A stretch of 64,000 nucleotides of DNA from an uncultured Cellvibrionales bacterium (GTDB lineage Bacteria; Pseudomonadota; Gammaproteobacteria; Pseudomonadales; Porticoccaceae), in assembly GCA_913031145.1 (NCBI GenBank), contig CAJWCO010000003.1:38644-102643 (forward strand), written 5' to 3'. This document shows, piece after piece, positions 54,959 through 63,789 of the stretch. A model generated the notes under the pieces. It was not told the origin of the DNA. It saw only the letters and a list, made by a program, of their open reading frames with translations, and did not search any database. How positions within the stretch are numbered: position 1 is the first letter of the stretch; each line of letters begins with the position of its first letter. The translations under genes were made by a program, and so were the position numbers.

Positions 54959-56269
54959 TCATTTGGATTTAAGCCCAAAAAGATCGTGGGTAGCATGAAT
55001 CGTATCATCCCGCCCCTCCTCGCCTGCACGTTTAAGACGAGCCGTGGGCTTGTGCATTAGTTTGTTGGTTAAATTACGTGCCAACGTATTAATAACGTCC
55101 TCTGAATTCTGACCTCGTTTGAGCGCATTAAGGGCTTTGTCAACCTCCGCATCACGCATGGATTCAACACTGGTGCGAAACGCTTTAATCGTGTCAACTG
55201 CATTCAGAGCACGTTGTTGTCGCGCCCAATTATTAATTTCCTCTTCAATAATTGATTGCGCAATGTCCGCAGCGGACTGTCGTGCACGCAGATTGTCCTC
55301 GACCACATTCTTCAAATCGTCCACAGTGTATAAATACACATCAGCCAACTCTTCCACCTGCGGTTCGATGTCCCTCGGCACCGCAATATCCACCATAAAA
55401 ATAGGCTTATTACGTCGTTTTTTAAGTGCTGATTCGACCGCTCCTTTGCCCAAAATCGGCAACTGGCTGGCAGTTGAGGAAATCACCACATCAGCGCGAT
55501 GTAAATGCTCGGGAATTTCTGACAAAAGTATCGCTTGAGATGCAAAATTCCTGACTAAGCTCTGAGCACGACTTAACGTCCGATTAGCGACAGTAATATG
55601 ACCCACTTTTTTCTCTTTAAGATGCCTTGCAACCAACTCGATGGTATCGCCTGCACCGATTAACAACGCATGCACGGATGTCAGATCGGTAAAAATTTGC
55701 TCGGCCAAACTGACTGATGCATAGGCAACAGACACTGGGTTATGTCCGATCGCGGTTTCAGAGCGAATCCGCTTGGCTGTGGTAAAAGCATGCTGAAAGG
55801 CCTGATTTAAACAAGACGAAACCGTACCAGCTTCACGCCCGACCGCATAAGCTGACTTGATCTGTCCAAAGATTTGCGGCTCACCAAATACCAAAGAATC
55901 CATGCCGCTCGCCACCCTCATGAGATGCCTTAATGCGTGCAAGCCTCGATGACAGTAATAACAATCTTGCAAGTTTTGTCTATCCAGCTCTCGGTTATCC
56001 GCAAGCCAGTCAGCGATTTCTGAATCCTCAACATCGCCAAACGCATACAGCTCAGTGCGGTTGCAAGTCGACAGCAAGGCGACTTCTTGCAGTGCCGTCT
56101 GACGGAGCGCATCACGCAGCGACTGAACCGCTTCTTCGGGCGCGAACGCGGCACGTTCCCGAAAGTTAATCGATGCCGATGTGTGGTTGATACCGAATAC
56201 TAGGATAACGTAAGCCCTCTTCTGTATCAGGCGCTTGAAATGACGTGTTATGTAAGGCTCACGCAACAC
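54959..56269 (-). CDS. hemA: Glutamyl-tRNA reductase
   Basis: First step of C5 haem synthesis. Core 'FGINHTSASINFRERAAF', catalytic Cys in 'LLSTCNRTELYAF', 'ASGMDSLVFGEPQIFGQIK' and NADPH fold 'LLIGAGDTIELVARHL' are intact. The homologous start is unclear: no ATG/GTG/TTG occurs where other HemA proteins begin. The nearest upstream starts are GTG 56269 (used here) and TTG 56266, adding about 20 residues, without a ribosome site. A good AAGAGG lies 9 nt before ATC 56206. Divergent from the TPR lipoprotein gene. Confidence 0.93.
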   Translation of the reverse strand: MLREPYITRHFKRLIQKRAYVILVFGINHTSASINFRERAAFAPEEAVQSLRDALRQTALQEVALLSTCNRTELYAFGDVEDSEIADWLADNRELDRQNLQDCYYCHRGLHALRHLMRVASGMDSLVFGEPQIFGQIKSAYAVGREAGTVSSCLNQAFQHAFTTAKRIRSETAIGHNPVSVAYASVSLAEQIFTDLTSVHALLIGAGDTIELVARHLKEKKVGHITVANRTLSRAQSLVRNFASQAILLSEIPEHLHRADVVISSTASQLPILGKGAVESALKKRRNKPIFMVDIAVPRDIEPQVEELADVYLYTVDDLKNVVEDNLRARQSAADIAQSIIEEEINNWARQQRALNAVDTIKAFRTSVESMRDAEVDKALNALKRGQNSEDVINTLARNLTNKLMHKPTARLKRAGEEGRDDTIHATHDLFGLKSK

Positions 56270-56432
56270 GTAATCGTGAGCGCGGCTGATTATAACGCGG
56301 TCGCGCCCAATTTGTGACAAATTTTAATGCTCAACGCGCATTCCATAAACGCTTGCGCCCAGCACTGTGACCCTGCACTGCAATTTTTGCGTAACCGTTG
56401 TCATCATGCACAATATCCGCGAAGATACGCCC

Positions 56433-58202
56433 ATGAGCTTACGTACACTGTTTTGCAGACTGATTTTACTTAGCTCGCCCTTTTATACGGGGTGCGCGCA
56501 TTCTCCGATGCCCCCCTCGACCGCTGAAATTACCGTCCTTGAAAGCCGCAAACTCGTCGACGAGCAACCCGTCACCGTTACCAATAAAATTATTCCATTT
56601 CAGCAAGGCACGCTCTATGACCTACTAGTGGCTGACATCGCTTTGATGCGCGAACAGTATGATTTAGCCTTGTCGCGCTATCGAGACCAAGCACGAAAAA
56701 CGCGCGATGAGGCAGTAACCGAGATGGCTTTTGGTATTGCGCGACATATTCAAGACGCTCAAGCCTCTTTCGAAATGGCGTCTTTGTGGCTAGAGATCAG
56801 CCCAGACAGTCATCACGCTCGCCGTGCCATCTTACAGTCCTATGCACTTCTAGATAATGCAATCGATGCCTTACCTCTAGCCACTTGGCTGTTCAACAAA
56901 GAAGGTGATGATGGAGTATTTTTGGCGGTCACTGCCATCGCAGAAGGTCGTAAAGACGAGCAGATTGATGCATTGATTTACGCCTATCGGGCGGTGGAGC
57001 TAGAACCCAAGAAAAAAGTCATGAGTGATCTTGCTATTGCAATGTTGCTGCGTGAGAGCAACCAACTTGAACAGGCAGAGGCGGTTGCTAGAGAGTTTAT
57101 TCGGCAAAAACCTGACGATTTGCGAGGCAAACTAATACTTGCGCAGATTCTTGATCAACAAGACCGAGACGAGGATGCTATTGACGTATTGAAGCAGGCA
57201 CTCAAGCAATTTCCAGACAGTGATAAATTGCGCCTGCAATATGCGCGATTATTAACCCTCGTCGATCGCTCCGCTGCACTCATTGAATTTGAAGCCCTGC
57301 ATCTCAGTGATCCCCAAAGTCCTGAAGTGAGCTTTCTTTTAGCCCTATTGTATTTAGATCAAGCAATGCTCGGCAAAGCACAAGCACTGTTTTTACAACT
57401 TACACGACATTCACGTTTTGCTAATGACGCACACTATTACCTAGGCAATATCGCCGACAAGCGGGGTGACGTCGGAGCTGCAATGAGCTTTTATACGCAT
57501 GTGCTTGGAGGCAACAACTTTTATGCCTCAGTGACTCGAGCTCTCGTATTATTGCTTGAAAACGACAATTTAGAAGCCGCGCTTAGCCACCTAGAATATT
57601 TGCGCAATTCGGCTCCCAAGCACCGGAGCGAGTTATTTGAACTGGAAGCAAATTTGCTGATCAATAATGACCGCGAAGAACAAGCGTTGGTTGCACTCAC
57701 AACAGGACTTCAAAGTTACCCCGACGACCAGAATCTTCTGTATGCGCGGGCAATGCTTCTGGAGCAGCAAGGTAAATTCGAGCGCGCTGAAGCTGATTTG
57801 CGTGCAATCATTGCCCGTGACGAAAATAATGCCGCTGCCATTAACGCGTTGGGCTATACGATGGTTTTGCACACTGAACGACTCGATGAAGCTTATGATT
57901 TGATTCAGCGAGCCTACGCATTAAAACCGCAAAGCCCAGCGATCATTGACAGCATGGGATGGGTGCTCTTCAAGCGGGGCAATCTAGAAGAAGCCCTAAC
58001 GTTACTCAAGCGTGCGATGGCCATGATGCCGGACCCTGAAATTGCTGCCCACTTAGGCGAAATACATTGGGTCATGGGGAATAGAGAAATGGCACTGAAG
58101 ACTTGGCAAAAAGGTCTTGTGAGAGCGCCAGATCACGAACAGATATTGACGACAATGCATCGTCTTGGCGTTACACCGCGCACGTCGGAAAGTTCTCTGT
58201 GA
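56433..58202 (+). CDS. TPR-repeat lipoprotein upstream of lolB
   Basis: 589 aa from ATG 56433; the frame is open further up without signal features. N-terminal signal with Cys in 'SPFYTGC', a loose lipobox. At least ten TPR-like helical pairs follow (for example 'AINALGYTMVLHTERLDEAYDLIQRAY' region, about 490-590). Pseudomonas has a similar TPR gene between hemA and lolB. Probably periplasmic or outer-membrane scaffold; function unknown. Ends in a GTGA overlap with lolB. Confidence 0.82.
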   Translation: MSLRTLFCRLILLSSPFYTGCAHSPMPPSTAEITVLESRKLVDEQPVTVTNKIIPFQQGTLYDLLVADIALMREQYDLALSRYRDQARKTRDEAVTEMAFGIARHIQDAQASFEMASLWLEISPDSHHARRAILQSYALLDNAIDALPLATWLFNKEGDDGVFLAVTAIAEGRKDEQIDALIYAYRAVELEPKKKVMSDLAIAMLLRESNQLEQAEAVAREFIRQKPDDLRGKLILAQILDQQDRDEDAIDVLKQALKQFPDSDKLRLQYARLLTLVDRSAALIEFEALHLSDPQSPEVSFLLALLYLDQAMLGKAQALFLQLTRHSRFANDAHYYLGNIADKRGDVGAAMSFYTHVLGGNNFYASVTRALVLLLENDNLEAALSHLEYLRNSAPKHRSELFELEANLLINNDREEQALVALTTGLQSYPDDQNLLYARAMLLEQQGKFERAEADLRAIIARDENNAAAINALGYTMVLHTERLDEAYDLIQRAYALKPQSPAIIDSMGWVLFKRGNLEEALTLLKRAMAMMPDPEIAAHLGEIHWVMGNREMALKTWQKGLVRAPDHEQILTTMHRLGVTPRTSESSL

Positions 58203-58798
58203 AACCATTTGCGGTCATTGCTTCGGTTGTATTGATGAGCGCATGTGGTACCAACCCACCAATGCAGACGGCGATGGAGCCTGTGCGTTGGAATGAACAA
58301 CAGCTGTGGGCCCGTGATCTAGACAATTGGCAGGCCATTGCCAAACTGGGTATAAAAACGCCAAAAAAAAGCGCATCTGCGCGACTTAACTGGCGCCAAA
58401 GCGGACCTAACTATCGCATTATGCTCTCTGGCCCGTTGGGGTTCGGCACTGTTTTGGTAACCGGTAATGCCGAGCGCGCCCAACTGCAACGAGGGGAGTC
58501 GATACAGCGTGACACACCCGATGCGCTGATGTTGCTTGCCACAGGAATTTCGCTCCCCAGCGATGCATTGCATTGGTGGATGCGGGGCATACCCCAACCG
58601 AATGGGCCGCTCGTGACGCAGATTAAGTTAGATGGCGACGGACAGATTCTGCACTTTGCACAATCGGGGTGGGCGCTATCGTTTAGCAATTACCAAAAAA
58701 CGTCCGCAGGATACCTTCCGGGAAAAATCATCGGCAAGGCGAATCAAATGTCGTTTAAGGTGATCATATCCCAGTGGGACCTAGTGAGGGAGCTCTAA
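58199..58798 (+). CDS. lolB: Outer-membrane lipoprotein receptor LolB
   Basis: Receives lipoproteins from LolA and inserts them in the outer membrane. GTG 58199 overlaps the previous stop by 4 nt and begins a signal peptide with lipobox 'LMSAC'. 199 aa. 'WQAIAKLGIKTPKKSASARLNW' region and 'LPSDALHWWMRGIPQP' follow LolB. The window holds several of its likely clients (LpoA, DolP, BamE, TPR protein). Confidence 0.93.
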   Translation: MKPFAVIASVVLMSACGTNPPMQTAMEPVRWNEQQLWARDLDNWQAIAKLGIKTPKKSASARLNWRQSGPNYRIMLSGPLGFGTVLVTGNAERAQLQRGESIQRDTPDALMLLATGISLPSDALHWWMRGIPQPNGPLVTQIKLDGDGQILHFAQSGWALSFSNYQKTSAGYLPGKIIGKANQMSFKVIISQWDLVREL

Positions 58799-59667
58799 TG
58801 CCTGCGCCGCAAAACAGCCTGTGTCTCAGTGCACCCGCAAAATTGAATTTATTTTTGCACATAATGGGTCGTCGTGAAGATGGGTATCACTTACTACAAA
58901 CGCTCTTTCAGTTGCTAGATTACGACGATACGGTCGAGCTTGAAGTCCGTGATGACGCGCAGATTGTTCTCAGTCACCCAATGCAGGGTATTCCATCGGA
59001 AGAAAACCTAGTCGTGCGCGCCGCCAAAGCCCTCCGCGCCGCAACTGGCTGTACTGATGGGTGCCGCATAACGTTGCACAAAAATCTCCCCATAGGAGCC
59101 GGACTGGGCGGTGGCAGTAGTGATGCAGCCACCACCCTTGTGGGCCTCAATCGCCTTTGGGGATGTCGATTAAGCCTTGTCGAACTCGCGCAGATCGGAG
59201 TACAACTCGGCGCTGACATTCCTGTTTTTGTGCACGGACAAACCGCTTGGGGAGAGGGTATTGGCGAACAACTGAGTCCAATGACACTCCCATCGCTTTG
59301 GTATCTTGTGGTCATGCCGAACGTAGCGATATCGACCCGTCAAATATTTTCGCATCCTGAATTGACAAGAAACTCCCCACCACTCAAAATGTGCCCCCCC
59401 GGGGAAGTGGGAATCTTGCGCGGCGCTGAACACAAAAACGATTGTCAAGCGCTTGTTGAACAACTCTATGGCGACGTTAGAGAAGTGGTTGGATGGTTGC
59501 GCAGTTACGCGAACCCGATGATGACGGGAACAGGATCGGCAATTTTTTGCGCGTTTAAACATCGCAAGTATGCTGAAACGATCCTTAAAAAAGTTCCTCC
59601 CGTTTGGAAAGCATTTATAGCAAAGGGAGTTAACCGCTCTCGGCTACACGAGCAAGTCAGTAAATAA
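58798..59667 (+). CDS. ispE: 4-diphosphocytidyl-2-C-methyl-D-erythritol kinase
   Basis: GHMP kinase of the MEP isoprenoid pathway. 289 aa from ATG 58798, one-base overlap with lolB and GGGAG upstream. 'SAPAKLNLFLHIMGRREDGYH', ATP loop 'PIGAGLGGGSSDAATTL' and 'MMTGTGSAIFCAF'. lolB-ispE-tRNA-prs is a conserved order. Seven nt before tRNA-Gln, so the tRNA may be cut from the same transcript. Confidence 0.96.
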   Translation: MPAPQNSLCLSAPAKLNLFLHIMGRREDGYHLLQTLFQLLDYDDTVELEVRDDAQIVLSHPMQGIPSEENLVVRAAKALRAATGCTDGCRITLHKNLPIGAGLGGGSSDAATTLVGLNRLWGCRLSLVELAQIGVQLGADIPVFVHGQTAWGEGIGEQLSPMTLPSLWYLVVMPNVAISTRQIFSHPELTRNSPPLKMCPPGEVGILRGAEHKNDCQALVEQLYGDVREVVGWLRSYANPMMTGTGSAIFCAFKHRKYAETILKKVPPVWKAFIAKGVNRSRLHEQVSK

Positions 59668-59674
59668 ATTATAT

Positions 59675-59750
59675 TGGGGCGTCGCCAAGTGGTTAAGGCA
59701 ACGGGTTTTGATCCCGTCATTCGGAGGTTCGACTCCTCCCGCCCCAGCCA
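59675..59750 (+). tRNA. tRNA-Gln (anticodon TTG)
   Basis: 76 nt with encoded CCA. Acceptor TGGGGCG/CGCCCCA, anticodon stem ACGGG/CCCGT with loop TTTTGAT, T stem GGAGG/CCTCC with TTCGACT loop, discriminator G. The U1-A72 pair is typical of tRNA-Gln and helps GlnRS recognition. Located between ispE and prs as in Pseudomonas. Confidence 0.97.
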
Positions 59751-59795
59751 TATCAATTAAGTGACTAGTCAACCATGCAGAATAGGAAAGCGGCC

Positions 59796-60737
59796 GTGTC
59801 AAGATTGATGGTTTTCTCAGGAAATGCCAATCCGGAACTTGCTGCAGAGATTGCTAAATCGCTCGGAGTTGCACTCGGTAACGCAGTGGTGTCTCTGTAT
59901 TCTGATGGCGAAATAAATATCGAAATTCGCGACAACGTGCGCGGGCATGACGTATTCGTTGTGCAACCGACCTGCTCGCCGACGAATCGTAATCTTATGG
60001 AACTGGTGTTAATGATTGACGCCTTGCGACGTGCCTCGGCAGGACGTATTACGGCAGTCGTGCCTTACTTTGGCTACGCACGGCAAGACCGGCGAGTACG
60101 CTCGGTTCGGGTTCCGATCAGCGCTAAGGTGGTCGCGGATATACTCTCTAATGTGGGCGTTGACCGCGTGCTCACGGTCGATCTTCACGCTGAACAAATT
60201 CAAGGCTTTTTCAATTGTACCGTAGACAATGTTTACGGCTCACCCGTGTTGTTAGGCGACATCGAACGTTGCAATTATTCCAAGCTCCAGGTTGTCTCGC
60301 CCGATATTGGCGGCGTCGTTCGCGCACGAGCGATAGCCAAACAACTTGACTGTGATCTTGCAATCATCGATAAACGTCGACCCACGGCAAATCAGTCTGA
60401 GGTTATGAACCTGATTGGTGAGGTGAAAGACCGCACGTGCGTTCTGGTTGACGATATCGTGGATACTGCCGGGACATTGTGCAAAGCGGCAGAAGCGTTA
60501 AAGAGCCGGGGGGCGACCAAGGTTGTCGCCTATGCCACACATGCAGTTTTAAGCGGCAACGCTATTGAAAATATCGAGTCGTCAAAACTTGACACACTGG
60601 TGGTAACAAACAGTATCCCCCTTAACGACGCTGCGAAACGGTGCAGTGCGATCCGTACACTCCCGTTGGGACCGCTCCTTGCGGAGACGGTGCGGCGTAT
60701 CAGCAACGAAGAATCTATCAGCGCTATGTTCTTGTAA
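59796..60737 (+). CDS. prs: Ribose-phosphate pyrophosphokinase
   Basis: Makes PRPP for nucleotide, His and Trp synthesis. I start it at GTG 59796: AGGAAA lies 6 nt upstream and the N-terminus then fits E. coli Prs; ATG 59775 adds seven unmatched residues. 313 aa. '[13 protein letters not shown]', '[13 protein letters not shown]', PRPP loop '[12 protein letters not shown]'. It supplies PRPP to the purine pathway genes near the left end. Confidence 0.97.
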   Translation: MSRLMVFSGNANPELAAEIAKSLGVALGNAVVSLYSDGEINIEIRDNVRGHDVFVVQPTCSPTNRNLMELVLMIDALRRASAGRITAVVPYFGYARQDRRVRSVRVPISAKVVADILSNVGVDRVLTVDLHAEQIQGFFNCTVDNVYGSPVLLGDIERCNYSKLQVVSPDIGGVVRARAIAKQLDCDLAIIDKRRPTANQSEVMNLIGEVKDRTCVLVDDIVDTAGTLCKAAEALKSRGATKVVAYATHAVLSGNAIENIESSKLDTLVVTNSIPLNDAAKRCSAIRTLPLGPLLAETVRRISNEESISAMFL

Positions 60738-60831
60738 CAGGCGCGATGTAACTGGCCTCGTAGCGAGGCATTTTAAAACCCCACTACAGCTCTGGTCGCG
60801 GTCTGAAGTGGCTCAACGTAGGAGACGACAC

Positions 60832-61461
60832 ATGTCTACTGATTTTTTATTACACGCGAAAGGCCGAGATGTTTCAGGGAAAGGTGCGAGCCGCCGCCTG
60901 CGACGTCTGGCTGGAGAAATACCCGCCATTGTCTACGGCGGGCAAAAAGAGCCTCAGTCACTCACTTTGGTGCACAAAGATGTTTTGAAAGCTCTAGAAA
61001 ACGAGGCCTTTTACTCGAACATCATCACACTTACCATTGACGATAAAGCAGAAGAAGTCGTACTGAAGGATCTTCAACGGCATCCAGCCAAACTGCTGAT
61101 TTTGCACATGGATTTTTTACGCGTTAGCAAGTCGACCATGATTACGCTCAAAGTGCCATTGCACTTTGTGAATGAAGATATCTGTGTGGGCGTTAAGAAT
61201 CAAGGCGGTGTCATCTCGCATACCGTGAGTGATTTGGAGGTTCAGTGCTTGCCGAAAAACTTGCCAGAGTTCATAGAAGTAGATCTTGCTACACTAGAAC
61301 TGGGTGCAACGTTGCATATTTCCGACATCGTAATGCCTAAAGGCGTTGAGAGCGTCGCGCTGAATCACGGTGCAGATCATGATTTATCGGTCGCTGCTGT
61401 TAACAAATCAAAAAGCCGTGAAACGACAAGTGACGAGGTCAGCGACGATACCGAGAGCTAA
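60832..61461 (+). CDS. rplY: 50S ribosomal protein L25/general stress protein Ctc
   Basis: 209 aa from ATG 60832 with GGAG upstream; the long frame from 60646 overlaps prs and is not used. The N-terminal L25 domain ('GKGASRRLRRLAGEIPAIVYGG') binds 5S rRNA; a C-terminal TL5/CTC beta domain follows from about 95. The Ser/Thr/Asp-rich tail is variable. Between prs and pth as in most gammaproteobacteria. Confidence 0.97.
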   Translation: MSTDFLLHAKGRDVSGKGASRRLRRLAGEIPAIVYGGQKEPQSLTLVHKDVLKALENEAFYSNIITLTIDDKAEEVVLKDLQRHPAKLLILHMDFLRVSKSTMITLKVPLHFVNEDICVGVKNQGGVISHTVSDLEVQCLPKNLPEFIEVDLATLELGATLHISDIVMPKGVESVALNHGADHDLSVAAVNKSKSRETTSDEVSDDTES

Positions 61462-61487
61462 CGCCAAGCGCCCTCGAAGCATTGGAT

Positions 61488-62093
61488 ATGAAAAATCCGA
61501 TTAAACTCATCGCAGGGCTGGGCAACCCCGGCTCTGGGTATGAGGGCACTCGGCATAATGCGGGTGCAGACTTCGTGCGCATGGTTGCCGCTCAGCATCA
61601 GGTCACACTTCAAAAAGAAAGCAAATTTTTTGGCGTTACCGGTATCGCGTCCATCAGCGAGAGGGCTGTTCGGTTGTTAATCCCTGCGACGTTTATGAAT
61701 CACAGTGGCCAATCGATCGCGGCGCTGGCGGGTTTTTACAAAATTTTGCCCTCAGAAATTATGATCGTGCACGATGAACTAGATCTACTGCCTGGCACAG
61801 CGCGATTTAAACTAGGGGGCGGGCACGGCGGCCATAATGGACTTCGTGACAGCATTCGCTGCCTCGGCAACAGCCGTGATTTTGCGCGTTTACGGATAGG
61901 CATTGGGCACCCAGGCAATGCCAAACTTGTTACGGACTATGTGTTAAAACGAGCACCCCATGAAGAGTATGACCGCCTGTTGGAGAGTGCCGCAAAAAGT
62001 CTGCATTGGTTACCCAGTGCGGTTTCTGGTGACTGGGAAAAGGCCATGACAGGATTGCATAGCGATCTAGAACACAACCACTTAGGACACTGA
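61488..62093 (+). CDS. pth: Peptidyl-tRNA hydrolase
   Basis: Releases tRNA from dropped peptidyl-tRNA. About 201 aa from ATG 61488 (TTG 61482 possible). '[17 protein letters not shown]' with catalytic His, 'TFMNHSGQS' with Asn, '[11 protein letters not shown]' with Asp, and '[15 protein letters not shown]'. One nt before ychF; pth-ychF is a standard pair. Confidence 0.98.
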   Translation: MKNPIKLIAGLGNPGSGYEGTRHNAGADFVRMVAAQHQVTLQKESKFFGVTGIASISERAVRLLIPATFMNHSGQSIAALAGFYKILPSEIMIVHDELDLLPGTARFKLGGGHGGHNGLRDSIRCLGNSRDFARLRIGIGHPGNAKLVTDYVLKRAPHEEYDRLLESAAKSLHWLPSAVSGDWEKAMTGLHSDLEHNHLGH

Positions 62094-62094
62094 T

Positions 62095-63186
62095 ATGGGT
62101 TTTAACTGCGGCATCGTCGGCTTACCCAATGTGGGCAAATCAACCCTTTTTAATGCTTTAACCAAAGCGGGGATCAGCGCTGAGAATTTTCCGTTCTGTA
62201 CGATTGAGCCGAACACCGGTGTCGTCCCGATTCCAGACCCACGGCAAGACCGCATTGCGGCGATAGTTAACCCCGAGAAAGTCATACCCACAAGCATGGA
62301 GTTTGTTGATATCGCGGGTCTAGTGGCAGGCGCCTCAAAAGGCGAGGGGTTGGGCAATCAGTTTCTCGCGAACATCCGAGAGACAGACGCCATCGCCCAC
62401 GTAGTGCGATGTTTTGACGACGAGAATGTGGTGCATGTCGAGGGCCAAATCAACCCACAAAATGACATTGACGTCATTCATACGGAACTCGCACTGGCCG
62501 ACCTTGATACCGTGGAAAAAGCATTGCATCGGGCCAGTAAAGGTGCGAAAGGAAAAGTCAGCGAATCGATTGCTCTAGTGGCCCTGTTAGACACCTTATT
62601 GCCGCATTTGAATGAGGCGCAACCCCTGCGCTCAATGACACTGAGTTCTGATCAATTACAACGCCTAAAACCGCTGAACTTACTCACGCTAAAGCCCACC
62701 ATGTATATCGCCAATGTGGACGAAGACGGTTTTGAAGGCAATCCCTATTTGCAGGCCGTCCAAGCAATCGCTGATGCAGAAGGTGCTATTGTGGTGCCAA
62801 TTTGTAACAAGTTAGAGGCGGAAATTGCAGAGCTCGAAGACGATGAGAAAACCGATTTTCTCAACGAAATGGGTATGCAAGAGCCTGGACTCAATCGTGT
62901 CATTCGCGCCGGCTATTCGTTGCTGGGATTGCACACCTACTTTACTGCGGGGATTAAAGAAGTCCGTGCTTGGACGATCCCCATTGGATATTCCGCGCCC
63001 AATGCTGCAGGCAAAATACACACTGATTTTGAAAAAGGCTTCATTCGCGCTGAGACAGTTGGCTACGACGACTTTATCGCTGGCAACGGCGAACAGGGCG
63101 CCAAAGATGCTGGCAAATGGCGGCTTGAAGGTAAAGACTATATCGTCAATGACGGCGATATCATACACTTTCGATTCAATGTATAG
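62095..63186 (+). CDS. ychF: Redox-regulated ATPase YchF
   Basis: OBG-family P-loop protein preferring ATP. 363 aa. '[17 protein letters not shown]', '[20 protein letters not shown]', the NKxD variant and a C-terminal TGS domain ending '[16 protein letters not shown]'. Binds ribosomes and affects oxidative stress response in E. coli. Confidence 0.98.
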   Translation: MGFNCGIVGLPNVGKSTLFNALTKAGISAENFPFCTIEPNTGVVPIPDPRQDRIAAIVNPEKVIPTSMEFVDIAGLVAGASKGEGLGNQFLANIRETDAIAHVVRCFDDENVVHVEGQINPQNDIDVIHTELALADLDTVEKALHRASKGAKGKVSESIALVALLDTLLPHLNEAQPLRSMTLSSDQLQRLKPLNLLTLKPTMYIANVDEDGFEGNPYLQAVQAIADAEGAIVVPICNKLEAEIAELEDDEKTDFLNEMGMQEPGLNRVIRAGYSLLGLHTYFTAGIKEVRAWTIPIGYSAPNAAGKIHTDFEKGFIRAETVGYDDFIAGNGEQGAKDAGKWRLEGKDYIVNDGDIIHFRFNV

Positions 63187-63244
63187 CGGCGAAAAATGCG
63201 GTTTTTTAAAATCTCATCTAGGCACATGTGCGTCGCGCTTGAAC

Positions 63245-63273
63245 TTGACAAATACAGTGATCGTGGCCAAACT
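63245..63273 (+). promoter_or_regulatory. Candidate promoter for tRNA-Met
   Basis: A consensus TTGACA (63245-63250), a 17-nt spacer and a weak CAAACT -10, followed by a GC-rich discriminator typical of stable-RNA promoters, 42 nt before the tRNA. Confidence 0.5.
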
Positions 63274-63314
63274 GCGCTCCGCAATCTGTCGGTAAATGTT
63301 AAGAAATCGCTTGT

Positions 63315-63391
63315 GGCTGCGTAGCTCAGCTAGTTAGAGCACAGCATTCATAATGCTGAGGCCGGTGGTTCAAGCCCACCCGTAGCTACCA
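63315..63391 (+). tRNA. tRNA-Met (elongator, anticodon CAT)
   Basis: 77 nt with encoded CCA. Anticodon stem CAGCA/TGCTG with loop TTCATAA, T stem GGTGG/CCACC, D stem GCTC/GAGC. The body resembles the gammaproteobacterial elongator Met rather than the initiator or lysidine-Ile type. The acceptor pair GGCTGCG with CGTAGCT gives G1.U72 and G5.U68 wobbles. In Pseudomonas the tRNA-Met after ychF is a known insertion site for islands. Confidence 0.93.
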
Positions 63392-63672
63392 TATGAATCA
63401 ATAACTTAGCTATAATCGTGAAAACAATCATACATGATGCACTGCACATGCACTGCAAATCATCCCAGTATTATTATTCTCTAATCTGTATTTAATACTA
63501 CCATTTTGTCTACCTCAGACTCACACAAGGCGCCCATGAGTATTCCATTTGGGTAGCCTTTAGGGGGGCCGGGGGGGGTCTTTTGTTACTTGTGATTGTT
63601 ACAGTATCCGTGTGGATACATTAGAGGTGGGAAATACATTATTATGATCAAAACAAAGTCTAAGGAGCTGTA
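63392..63672. other. AT-rich non-coding stretch after tRNA-Met with repeats and a possible operator
   Basis: Holds a direct repeat ATGCACTGCA twice (63437-63446, 63448-63457), an imperfect hairpin GGCGCCC/GGGTAGCC (about 63530-63558), a G6-CC-G8 tract (63563-63578), and the perfect inverted repeat GTATCC-GTGT-GGATAC (63604-63619). No ORF with support. The texture differs from the rest of the window and suggests the edge of an acquired segment. Confidence 0.5.
63604..63619. promoter_or_regulatory. Palindrome upstream of the small-peptide gene
   Basis: GTATCC-GTGT-GGATAC is a perfect 6-bp inverted repeat with a 4-nt centre, 54 nt upstream of the peptide start. It could be an operator or an mRNA hairpin. 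Confidence 0.4.
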
Positions 63673-63789
63673 ATGAAAACGCATAATTATAAAAAATTTA
63701 CTTCGTGGCTTAAAGAGGGCTTTCTCGCAGGATATGGGATAGGCAACCGTGAACCATGGATACGATTTCATGCGGAGGGATATTTTTGA
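63673..63789 (+). CDS. 38-aa peptide, candidate exported or modified peptide precursor
   Basis: ATG 63673 is preceded by AAGGAG at ideal distance, so translation is likely. The product has a basic amphipathic first half (MKTHNYKKFTSWLKEG) and a Gly/aromatic second half (GYGIGNREPWIRFHAEGYF). Its TGA overlaps the next gene's TTG start, and that gene resembles an ABC exporter, so the peptide may be its cargo. A lasso-type core GYGIGNRE (Gly1, Glu8) is conceivable, but the usual leader Thr at -2 is Leu. No modifying enzyme is visible before the window ends. Confidence 0.55.
   Translation: MKTHNYKKFTSWLKEGFLAGYGIGNREPWIRFHAEGYF

Noticed and set aside
60646..60831. N-terminal extension of rplY
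   Set aside because: It overlaps the end of prs; the ATG at 60832 has a good ribosome site and fits the family.
63673..63789. Firm call of a lasso peptide precursor
   Set aside because: Gly1/Glu8 spacing fits, but the leader Thr at -2 is missing and no cyclase or protease gene is visible in the window.
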